From IMG/VR virus record IMGVR_UViG_3300034684_000290, positions 1-20,715 of that record: DNA of 20,715 nucleotides. The stretch is one strand, 5' to 3'. Of the stretch, positions 14,924 to 20,715 are shown piece by piece (positions within the stretch are counted from its first letter, which is position 1; each line of letters opens with the position of its first letter). The translations under genes were made by a program, and so were the position numbers. The DNA comes from a virus. The notes under the pieces were generated by a model that did not search any database, was not told where the DNA came from, and saw nothing but the letters and a program-made list of their open reading frames with translations.

Positions 14924-16176
14924 TTAGGTTCCTCCGTTTCTTTAGTATTTGCGAACGCGCCTGCGTCCTGTAATTTTGTCATGGCACCATTGATGAGGTA
15001 GAGGTCACCACCTAATGACTCTGGAATTCTATCCAGATTTTCAAGCTCCCTGATATCATTGGCGCTCATCCAGCCATTCTGCCGGGCAGTAGCATAGCCG
15101 CTCATACGACTTACATAGTCTCCACGCAGAAGGCCATCCACATTGAACTTGATAAAGACATTAGGCTTCTCACTTTCCATGAGAAGCGCCCTGCACATGG
15201 ACTGTTCCCAGCGGACCACCCAAGGGTCGAGGGTGTATTTTACAAACTCCAGTGATTGCTGCTCGATGTTACTAAAGGATGATTTCTCAAGGTCAGCAAG
15301 CATATGAGGTGGGACTCTAAAGATACGAGCGATCTCATTGATCTGAAACTTTCTGGTTTCTAAGAACTGAGCCTGCTCAGGAGAAATACCAATAGGCTGA
15401 TACTTCATCCCTTCTTCAAGGACAGCCACCCTGTGGGCATTACCACTTCCTTGATAGACTGCGTTCCAGGACTCCTTAATCTTTTGTGGGTCCTTAATGG
15501 TACCTGGATGTTCCAGAACGCCACCGGGTGCTGCGCCATTCGCAAAAAACTTAGCGCCATATTCCTCCGTGGCAATGGCAAGGCCCACAGCATTTTTCGC
15601 CATCGCAATGGGTGAATATCCCACCAGCCCATCAAAGCCAAGTCCGGGGATATGAAGGACGTCTGATGGTGAAAGATACACTTGATGTTCTCTGCCAAGA
15701 GTAGGAGCATCTTCACTACCACGCTGATACATATAGAAAAGCCTACCACTTGAATCGCGATCGACCGTCATTTTGTTTGGCATCAGTGGGTAGAGGGAAA
15801 CAACTTCACCACGTGCATTTCGAATAATCTGAGCATATGCATTTCCCCATAATAAAAGATGACTCATCAGCGTCTCTCTAAACGCAAAAGAAGTCATCTC
15901 AGGGTTTGGTTCATCATGAAGCAGCTTATATAATGGATGTTTTAGATTTTTCTCCTTGCCGCCTGAATCATTGTATTTGTAAACATGAAGGGGTAGACCT
16001 GCCAACGTCTCGGATAAGATTCTCACGCAGCTGTACACTGCGGTCATTTGCATGGCGGTCTGCTCATTGACTGGTTTTCCAGCGCTGGTGCTTCCAAAAA
16101 AGAAGCTGTATCGGCTGCCACCAAGTGCATTTTTAGGCTTGTCTCGGGCTTTGAATATTCCTTGCAATATCCCCAT
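14920..16176 (-). CDS. Portal protein, HK97 family
   Basis: A 418-residue protein that forms the dodecameric DNA entry ring at one capsid vertex. Family features in order are an N-terminal SVRILSETLAGLPLHVY-like segment (here CVRILSETLAGLPLHVYKY), LLLWGNAYAQIIRN, the VLHIPGLGFDGLVGYSPI motif, GGVLEHPG, EIARIFRVPPHML and SNIEQQSLEFVKYTLDPWV. The ATG at 16176 lies 9 bases after AAAGGAGG; the ATG at 16182 is only 3 bases away. Its stop overlaps the protease start. The gene follows the terminase closely, which is the usual order. Confidence 0.96.
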   Translation of the reverse strand: MGILQGIFKARDKPKNALGGSRYSFFFGSTSAGKPVNEQTAMQMTAVYSCVRILSETLAGLPLHVYKYNDSGGKEKNLKHPLYKLLHDEPNPEMTSFAFRETLMSHLLLWGNAYAQIIRNARGEVVSLYPLMPNKMTVDRDSSGRLFYMYQRGSEDAPTLGREHQVYLSPSDVLHIPGLGFDGLVGYSPIAMAKNAVGLAIATEEYGAKFFANGAAPGGVLEHPGTIKDPQKIKESWNAVYQGSGNAHRVAVLEEGMKYQPIGISPEQAQFLETRKFQINEIARIFRVPPHMLADLEKSSFSNIEQQSLEFVKYTLDPWVVRWEQSMCRALLMESEKPNVFIKFNVDGLLRGDYVSRMSGYATARQNGWMSANDIRELENLDRIPESLGGDLYLINGAMTKLQDAGAFANTKETEEPK

Positions 16177-16194
16177 AGACATCAACCTCCTTTC

Positions 16195-17760
16195 CTAAAA
16201 TACGAGTAGTCCTCGATCATCATAAACGGAATTACCAGTTTCTCCACCACAGCGGATCGCTCGGTCAAGAGCCATGATTGTGGCAACAGCACCGTCAATC
16301 TTTTCAGTGGATTTTTCTTTATCTGCTTTGATGTTACCAGCAGGATCGGTTCTAATAAAAATGTTATCCATCATCCAGCGGAGAACAGGATGACCACCGT
16401 GAGCGATTTTTTCTTCCAAAGTCAGCTTCATTAATTCTTTTGTAGGCGGAGACATGTCTTTAAATCCCTGACCAAAAGGGACAACTGTGAAGCCTAAATT
16501 CTCTAAGTTCTGTGTCATCTGAACTGCTCCCCAGCGGTCAAAGGCAATCTCGCGGATGTTATATTTCATTCCAAGTTCCTCAATGAATGTCTCAATGAAG
16601 CCGTAGTGTACCACGTTGCCTTCGGTGGTCAGAAGGAAGCCTTGTTTTTCCCAAACATCATAATTGACATGATCCCGTCTAACCCTTAGGTCAATGGTGT
16701 CCTCTGGTATCCAGAAGTATGGAAGTACCACATACTTGTCATCTTCATCCAATGGTGGGAAGACAAGTACGAAGGCTGTAATATCAGTGGAAGAGGAGAG
16801 GTCCAGCCCGCCATAACAGATGCGGCCCTTAAGGCTTTCTGGATTAACCGGAAAAGCACAGGCATCCCATTTATCCATAGGCATCCATCGAATAGCCTGC
16901 TTAACCCACTGGTTAAGTCGTAGTTGCCTGAAGCTGTTTTCTTCAGCGGGGTTTTGTCTTGCAGATTCGTAGGCCATCTTTACTTTATCCATGCTGACAG
17001 TGATGCCAAGGGATGGGTTTGCTTTCTTCCATACCTTTGGATCGGACCAATCATCTTCTAGAGCTGCGCCATAAATGACAGGGTAGAAGGTAGGATCGTT
17101 CTTTCTTCCTGCCATGATATCCAGCGCCTTTTGATGAACCTCCCAGCAGATGCTGTTTTGATTATCTCCGGCGGTAGTGATTAGAAAGTACAAGGGCTGC
17201 ATCCTGGCATCACCACTGCCTTTGGTCATAACATCATAAAGCTTTCGATTGGGCTGAGTATGAAGCTCATCAAATACAACGCCATGGGTGTTGAAGCCGT
17301 GCTTGTTTCCAACATCGGCAGAAAGCACTTGATAGATGCTTCCGGTGGGTTGGTAGATCAGTCTTTTCTGTGAGTCCAGAATCTTTACCCGCTTGGATAA
17401 GGCTGGGCACATTCGCACCATATCAGCTGCCACATTAAAAACGATGGAGGCTTGGTTACGATCTGCAGCACAGCCATAAACCTCAGCCCGTTCTTCGTTA
17501 TCTCCACAGGTTAAGAGCAGGGCAACAGCCGCCGCAAGCTCACTTTTTCCCATCTTCTTTGGAATCTCTACATACGCTGTATTAAATTGGCGATAGCCAT
17601 TTGGTTTTATGGTTCCAAATAAATCCCTGATGATTTGCTCTTGCCAATCTATCAGTTCAAAGGGCTTTCCTGCCCAGGTTCCTTTGGTATGGGAGAGGCA
17701 TTCAATAAAACCTACTGCATAGTCCGCCATTTCCTTACTGTAATAGGAATCCTTCGCCAT
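16195..17760 (-). CDS. terL: Terminase large subunit (HK97 type)
   Basis: A 521-residue packaging motor, as read from the first ATG. The ATPase domain has the Walker A-like IPKKMGKS (66-73), Walker B VVFDE (161-165) and coupling motif LITTAG (193-198). The C-terminal RNase H-like nuclease has Asp320 in GGLDLSSSTD, Asp408 in FDRWG and Asp489 in EKIDGAVA. All are in normal order. The ATG at 17760 has no ribosome site. A good GGAGG lies at 17810-17806, 9 bases before an ATC at 17796 (12 codons upstream, in frame: IRKLKKYKPTAY), where relatives usually start with MRKLKKY. An in-frame stop TAA lies just upstream of the GGAGG, so no ordinary start exists before 17760. The small terminase subunit is not in the window. 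Confidence 0.95.
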   Translation of the reverse strand: MAKDSYYSKEMADYAVGFIECLSHTKGTWAGKPFELIDWQEQIIRDLFGTIKPNGYRQFNTAYVEIPKKMGKSELAAAVALLLTCGDNEERAEVYGCAADRNQASIVFNVAADMVRMCPALSKRVKILDSQKRLIYQPTGSIYQVLSADVGNKHGFNTHGVVFDELHTQPNRKLYDVMTKGSGDARMQPLYFLITTAGDNQNSICWEVHQKALDIMAGRKNDPTFYPVIYGAALEDDWSDPKVWKKANPSLGITVSMDKVKMAYESARQNPAEENSFRQLRLNQWVKQAIRWMPMDKWDACAFPVNPESLKGRICYGGLDLSSSTDITAFVLVFPPLDEDDKYVVLPYFWIPEDTIDLRVRRDHVNYDVWEKQGFLLTTEGNVVHYGFIETFIEELGMKYNIREIAFDRWGAVQMTQNLENLGFTVVPFGQGFKDMSPPTKELMKLTLEEKIAHGGHPVLRWMMDNIFIRTDPAGNIKADKEKSTEKIDGAVATIMALDRAIRCGGETGNSVYDDRGLLVF

Positions 17761-17793
17761 GTAAGCAGTTGGTTTATACTTCTTTAGTTTTCG

Positions 17794-17810
17794 GATATGC
17801 GGACACCTCC
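17794..17810 (-). promoter_or_regulatory. Terminase ribosome binding site facing an ATC codon
   Basis: On the minus strand GGAGGTGTCCGCAT is followed by ATC at 17796-17794, in frame with terL. Spacing is normal for a start codon here. No ATG, GTG or TTG lies between the in-frame stop upstream and the ATG at 17760. Either ATC is used as a rare start or a former ATG has been lost. Confidence 0.7.
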
Positions 17811-17821
17811 TTTAAAAGACA

Positions 17822-17845
17822 TAAAAAATAGACCCTAAGGTCTTC
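17822..17845 (-). terminator. Intrinsic terminator before the terminase gene
   Basis: On the minus strand AGACC, a TTAG loop and GGTCT form a 5-bp stem followed by a run of T. Upstream, at about 17850-17882, a longer imperfect hairpin is suggested by AGGAA and TTCCT arms. Together these fill most of the 141-base gap before terL. They could damp or gate transcription into the packaging genes. Confidence 0.6.
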
Positions 17846-17901
17846 TGTAACGAGGAAAAGAGCCATACAGCCCTGTTCCTTTATGTGTTTCTATCTTGTT
17901 G

Positions 17902-18126
17902 TTAATTGTATTCCTTCATGAATATTTCAAGTGCAGCTTGCGCATTGGTGTCGATGGGTTCAATGTCCCAGCCTCTATCAAAGTTTGCAATGATCTGGCC
18001 ATCTCGCTTTAGCATCAGTTTTGAAATCCTACCTTCATCAATGCCGTAAGGGGAGCCTAAGTCAAAGCTTTTGATCCAGTAATAAATGGTTTTGTTTTCG
18101 ACTTCGATTTTACCTTCTCTCCACAT
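17902..18126 (-). CDS. Small phage/mobile-element protein of unknown function
   Basis: A 74-residue protein beginning MWREGKIEVENKTIYYWIK and containing YGIDEGRISKLMLKRDGQI, then FDRGWDIEPID. The order (aromatic-rich strands, then a helix ending LEIFMKEYN) suggests a single small alpha/beta domain. From memory it resembles the DUF7678 type found in Clostridia mobile elements, but I have not verified this. GGAGG lies 10 bases before the ATG. It is the last gene before the terminase-leader hairpins. No function is known. Confidence 0.72.
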   Translation of the reverse strand: MWREGKIEVENKTIYYWIKSFDLGSPYGIDEGRISKLMLKRDGQIIANFDRGWDIEPIDTNAQAALEIFMKEYN

Positions 18127-18140
18127 GGTCTAAGTCCTCC

Positions 18141-18497
18141 TTAAATCCTAACCAAGATTGCTGGTAGCATTTGCTTTTCGCCGGTCTGCCAGTCGCTATA
18201 GCTTGTCTTAACCTTGGTAAGTCCATCCATCCTACAGCCATGCTTTTCAAATTCAGCAAGGGTTGCAATCAGCCCTGAAAAGGTGCTAGAAATGGTGATA
18301 TGGTCTATTCCGTAGGCTCTGCAGGCTTTAACAATGGGTTCAATGTCGTAATCCCAAATGACTTCGGAAAAGTCGATGGTGTCGTTTCCTGCTTCCTTGC
18401 TTCTTTGGTAGGCCCAGTACATGGTGCTGTTGATTCCTGATTCCTTAAAGTTTGCGCCGGCCAATTTGGCCTCTTCAAATGCTTTGATTTCTTTCAT
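18141..18497 (-). CDS. Small phage/mobile-element protein of unknown function
   Basis: A 118-residue protein beginning MKEIKAFEEAKLAGANFKES. It contains TMYWAYQRSKEAGNDTIDFS, the VIWDYDIEPIVKACRAYGID helix, the ITISSTFSGLIATLAEFEKH segment and a C-terminal basic part. I recall relatives labelled DUF7698, without functional data. The ATG at 18497 is chosen because GGAGG lies 7 bases before it; an ATG at 18512 overlaps the site itself. A 35-bp regulatory-type repeat lies about 40 bases upstream, so this gene may be the first of its own small transcription unit with the following 74-residue gene. Confidence 0.74.
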   Translation of the reverse strand: MKEIKAFEEAKLAGANFKESGINSTMYWAYQRSKEAGNDTIDFSEVIWDYDIEPIVKACRAYGIDHITISSTFSGLIATLAEFEKHGCRMDGLTKVKTSYSDWQTGEKQMLPAILVRI

Positions 18498-18536
18498 GTT
18501 CTCATCCTCCATTTAGTGTGGTTTTGTTTTGGTATT

Positions 18537-18571
18537 ACATATATCACTCTAAACGAGAATAATAGCAAGTC
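18537..18571 (-). repeat. Shared 35-bp regulatory-type element, copy 1
   Basis: The minus strand reads GACTTGCTATTATTCTCGTT then TAGAGTGATATATGT. It matches copy 2 (19862-19896) at 31 of 35 positions. It contains TTGCTA and, 17 bases later, GATATA, which could act as a weak -35/-10 pair. It lies about 40 bases before the ATG of the gene starting at 18497. It may instead be an operator or both. Confidence 0.75.
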
Positions 18572-18608
18572 CTTTCTGTAGTAATAGAGCAACTTTCTGG
18601 CCTGAAGA

Positions 18609-18920
18609 CTAATCTTCAATCCCACAGTAGCGTGGATAGTCGTAGCCTTCAGGATTGGTGAGTATCTTTTCACCGGTGTCTTTGTTAATGACCCTAATGC
18701 ACCTAAGCTCACCTTTTTCATTGGTGCCGCCATCTGACTTCTTAATCCAGGGCTGATCCTCTAGGAAATCACTGGTGAACTTTTTAAACTCTGAATCAGT
18801 AAGCTCAACTTCTCGAATCACAGTGTAATCAGAGCCAATGACACCATCTTCCTTAGCTTCTTCGGTTGCTGCTTTTAGTTCCTTAAGGTTGTAGAACTTT
18901 CGACCAAATAATGCCTTCAT
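18609..18920 (-). CDS. Small phage/mobile-element protein of unknown function
   Basis: A 103-residue acidic protein beginning MKALFGRKFYNLKELKAATE. A short N-terminal basic start is followed by a helix, then DYTVIREVELTDSEFKKFTS and SDFLEDQPWIKKSDGG, with a C-terminal VINKDTGEKILTNPEGYDYP segment. I recall the label DUF6329 for similar proteins near DUF4314 in Firmicutes mobile elements, with no established role. GGAGG lies 8 bases before the ATG, and the gene starts 2 bases after the DUF4314 stop, so the two are likely co-translated. Confidence 0.72.
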   Translation of the reverse strand: MKALFGRKFYNLKELKAATEEAKEDGVIGSDYTVIREVELTDSEFKKFTSDFLEDQPWIKKSDGGTNEKGELRCIRVINKDTGEKILTNPEGYDYPRYCGIED

Positions 18921-18922
18921 AG

Positions 18923-19165
18923 CTATGCCTCCTCAATGGACTTTTCATCGATTACCTTACAAGAATCGACACCGTAAACCACATTCAAGTTGCTACCGTT
19001 GTCCCATTGAACCATGATGGAGCCTGTGTCATCCACGCCCCACACGGTGCCTTTTGTGCCCCTTGGTGGTGCTTGCACATCATCCATCGAAAGGAGCTGG
19101 ACCCTGGCGCCAGCGGGGTACTGCTTGCGTAGGTGGGCCAGTCTTTCTTTACTGATCGGTTCCAC
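18923..19165 (-). CDS. DUF4314 family protein
   Basis: An 80-residue protein with the DUF4314 signature: RLAHLRKQYPAGARVQLLSM, MDDVQAPPRGTKGTVWGVDD and IMVQWDNGSNLNVVYGVD. This resembles an SH3-like beta barrel of the kind that reads a small ligand or a partner, but no function is established. The start is a GTG at 19165, 7 bases after an AAAGGAGG site; the longer open frame upstream has no ribosome site. It overlaps the end of the upstream gene by 17 bases. The family call is strong, and co-occurrence with the DNA methyltransferase and terminase is common in such phages, as I remember. Confidence 0.85.
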   Translation of the reverse strand: MEPISKERLAHLRKQYPAGARVQLLSMDDVQAPPRGTKGTVWGVDDTGSIMVQWDNGSNLNVVYGVDSCKVIDEKSIEEA

Positions 19166-19832
19166 TTGGAGCACCTCCTTTGAAAGCACTGCTTCCTGAG
19201 AGGTTCTGAAGAAGAATCTTTCTGTGGGTTTTGAATTCCTCTCCAATAAATCCAAGGCGGAGAAGGAAGCAGCGGAATGCGTATTTCTCATTGTCGACTT
19301 CTTTTTCTTTTACGGTGATTCTCTTTTGGGTTTTCGCCATCTCACAAAGCTTTGTAATGAACTGGGAGTAGGCTTTTATCTCATCTGGATTTGGCAGTTT
19401 TGAAAACCAAGGGAAGCTAATGCGTTCTTCGTCGGCTTCAATGGGAAGGGCATCTACATTCAAAGCTTTCTTAATGAGGTTTCCTTTTGCCTCTAGCAGT
19501 TTGGCTAGCTTCTCCAGGTCTCCACCAGATAGGGAGTCTTTTGGAATCTGGATGATGAGTCCAGTTCCCTCAGGTTCCGCTTCAGCAGAAGCTGGTTCAT
19601 TCACCTCAGCTTCAAACCCTTCATCTTGTAGCTTTTTCATCAGCGTCTTGATATCGTCCTGATCCACTTCGGTGTCAAAGGTTAGCTCACCGTCTTTTCC
19701 AATTTGGTAAGGTCCAACCTGGTAAGCACAGGATGGGACCCCCAGGTATTTTGAAGGAACCTCTGTGATTTCACTGATGAGCTTCACCAGCTTTTTACGT
19801 TCATTACCAGTTACGTTGTAATTGATTTTCAT
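19149..19832 (-). CDS. Phage protein often annotated 'virulence-related' (function unknown)
   Basis: A 227-residue protein beginning MKINYNVTGNERKKLVKLIS. Residues about 1-50 (ISEITEVPSKYLGVPSCAYQ) are followed by an acidic central part and a Pro/Glu-rich linker (ASAEAEPEGTG). Then come IIQIPKDSLSGGDLEKLAKL and a C-terminal helical domain with SFPWFSKLPNPDEIKAYSQF and FRCFLLRLGFIGEEFKTHRK. Related proteins carry the name virulence-related in databases, which I believe is a historical label without evidence. It starts after a GGAGG site and one copy of the regulatory element, and is followed with overlap by DUF4314. No enzyme motifs are visible. Confidence 0.75.
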   Translation of the reverse strand: MKINYNVTGNERKKLVKLISEITEVPSKYLGVPSCAYQVGPYQIGKDGELTFDTEVDQDDIKTLMKKLQDEGFEAEVNEPASAEAEPEGTGLIIQIPKDSLSGGDLEKLAKLLEAKGNLIKKALNVDALPIEADEERISFPWFSKLPNPDEIKAYSQFITKLCEMAKTQKRITVKEKEVDNEKYAFRCFLLRLGFIGEEFKTHRKILLQNLSGSSAFKGGAPSGTDQ

Positions 19833-19861
19833 GGTATTGACCTCCTTGTTTTTTGCTTACT

Positions 19862-19896
19862 ACATATATCACTCTAAGCGATGTTAATAGCAAGTC
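19862..19896 (-). repeat. Shared 35-bp regulatory-type element, copy 2
   Basis: The minus strand reads GACTTGCTATTAACATCGCT then TAGAGTGATATATGT, matching copy 1 at 31 of 35 positions. It begins about 20 bases after the methyltransferase stop and about 30 bases before the ATG of the gene at 19832. Just upstream lies a small hairpin (CTATC, GAAA loop, GATAG at 19909-19896) touching the element. A promoter for the accessory genes is the likeliest reading. Confidence 0.75.
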
Positions 19897-19914
19897 TATC
19901 TTTCGATAGTTGTG

Positions 19915-20715
19915 TTATTTATTTTCAGGGAGGTCGCTGTAGCGGTATTCTTTGCCATCACGCAGGAGATAGACATCATCTGAAGTCTGTGCTCCAGAAA
20001 TAAATCTTTCAACTATAACGTCACAGAACTTTTCATCAAGCTCAATGGTATGACAAATTCGCTGGGTCTGATCGCAGGCAATAAGCGTACTACCAGAACC
20101 GCCAAAGGGATCAAGGACAATGCAGTTGCTAAGACTTGAATTGAGAATCGGATGGGTCACAAGAGCCACCGGCTTCATTGTTGGATGGGAACCATTCTTC
20201 TTAGGTTTTTCAAATTCCCAGATGGTGGTTTGCTTTCTGTCGGCGTACCAGTTGTGCTTGCCTTTCTTCTTCCACCCAAAGAGGACAGGTTCATGCTGCC
20301 ACTGATAAGGGGACCGACCAAGAACCAGTGATTGCTTTTTCCAGATACAGGTGCCGGAGAGGTAAAATCCGGCTTCAGAGAAGGCTCTTCTAAAGTTTAG
20401 TCCTTCCGTATCTGCGTGGAAAACATAGATGGAGGAGTCCTGGGTCATGACTGCTTCTGTATTGGTAAAGGCCGCCAGTAGGAATTCATAGAAAGCAGAA
20501 TCACCCATGTTGTCGTTTTTGATTTTACCGGCAGAGCCTTCATAGTTCACATTGTAAGGGGGATCTGTCACCACAAGGTTTGCCAGCTTTCCATCCATGA
20601 GTAGCGTGAAGGTTTCTGCTTTGGTGGAATCACCACAGACCAGTCTATGGGGACCAAGCTTCCAGACGTCACCCAGTTTTGTCATGGCGGGTTTTTCCAG
20701 CTCTGCATCCACATC
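19915..20715 (-). CDS. DNA methyltransferase, beta class, N6-adenine or N4-cytosine (partial at the right edge)
   Basis: The frame is open through the window edge, so the N-terminus is missing. What remains, about 267 residues, has the catalytic DPPYNV motif (IV) about 50 residues in, then the SHPTMKPV segment, and last the AdoMet-binding DPFGGSGST (motif I). DPPY before FGGSG marks the beta class, N6_N4_Mtase family. The motif order and typical C-terminal end (DVIVERFIS...) agree. The likely roles are protection from host restriction or regulation of packaging. In relatives an N-terminal ParB-like domain precedes this region. No restriction enzyme gene is visible in the window. It precedes the accessory genes, in the same orientation. 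Confidence 0.93.
   Translation of the reverse strand, partial: DVDAELEKPAMTKLGDVWKLGPHRLVCGDSTKAETFTLLMDGKLANLVVTDPPYNVNYEGSAGKIKNDNMGDSAFYEFLLAAFTNTEAVMTQDSSIYVFHADTEGLNFRRAFSEAGFYLSGTCIWKKQSLVLGRSPYQWQHEPVLFGWKKKGKHNWYADRKQTTIWEFEKPKKNGSHPTMKPVALVTHPILNSSLSNCIVLDPFGGSGSTLIACDQTQRICHTIELDEKFCDVIVERFISGAQTSDDVYLLRDGKEYRYSDLPENK

Noticed and set aside
19166-19291. Upstream extension of the DUF4314 frame to an ATG at 19291
   Set aside because: The extra 42 codons lie within the upstream gene without a ribosome site, while AAAGGAGG is well placed for the GTG at 19165, where family similarity begins.
20598-20715. GTG at 20712 as the true start of the methyltransferase
   Set aside because: The frame is open to the edge, no ribosome site can be seen, and the family normally has more N-terminal sequence. 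It is treated as partial.
1-20715. CRISPR array, tRNA, insertion sequence or attachment site
   Set aside because: Reading both strands I saw no regularly spaced repeats, no cloverleaf candidates, no transposase and no clear att core. The only repeat pair is the 35-bp element described.

Overview
The window is a densely packed stretch of a temperate-type siphophage genome (prophage or circular phage genome) from a low-to-moderate GC Firmicute, most likely a Clostridia member. The grounds are strong GGAGG ribosome sites before nearly every gene, many ATGA/GTGA/TGATG stop-start overlaps, an HK97-type head module and a Phage_holin_4-type holin. Every gene I can support is on the minus strand, so transcription runs from high to low coordinates. 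There are no tRNAs, rRNAs, insertion sequences, CRISPR arrays or integrase in the window. No stretch over 300 bases lacks a gene.

Layout in transcription order. (1) 20715-17902, accessory/pre-packaging block: a beta-class DNA methyltransferase cut by the window edge, then five small proteins of unknown role (a so-called virulence-related protein, a DUF4314 protein and three hypotheticals). Two near-identical 35-bp elements stand 5' of the first and fourth of these five and look like shared promoter/regulatory sites. (2) 17901-12110, packaging and head: a hairpin/terminator, large terminase (whose expected start codon reads ATC, not ATG), portal, ClpP-like prohead protease, HK97 major capsid protein, head-fibre-like protein, two head-tail connector proteins and an HK97 gp10-like protein. 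(3) 11689-7245, tail: tail completion protein, major tail protein with a C-terminal Ig-like domain, tail assembly chaperone with a programmed -1 frameshift, a terminator, the tape measure protein and a small tail-tip protein. (4) 7248-2056, baseplate and host recognition: a protein with propeller-like repeats, an F5/8 type C (discoidin) protein, a large tail protein, a 47-residue zinc-ribbon protein and a hub-like protein. (5) 2049-809, lysis: terminator, holin, amidase with SPOR domain, strong terminator. (6) 717-1, start of the next operon: a small conserved prophage protein, the protein usually mis-named Rrp5, and the N-terminus of a DUF2800 protein, i.e. the beginning of the early/replication module.

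Together these genes package DNA (methyltransferase, terminase, portal), build and mature the capsid (protease, capsid, connectors), assemble a long non-contractile tail (major tail protein, chaperone pair, tape measure), recognise the host surface (adhesin-like baseplate proteins) and lyse the cell (holin plus amidase). The best second-look items are the tail chaperone frameshift signal, whose fusion product is not apparent as a stand-alone ORF; the ATC codon at the terminase start; the repeated regulatory element in the accessory block; the intrinsic terminators placed just before the terminase, tape measure and lysis genes; and the adhesin-rich baseplate block. I did not find a clearly new defence or mobile system. 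The unknown accessory cluster upstream of the terminase is the most plausible place for one.
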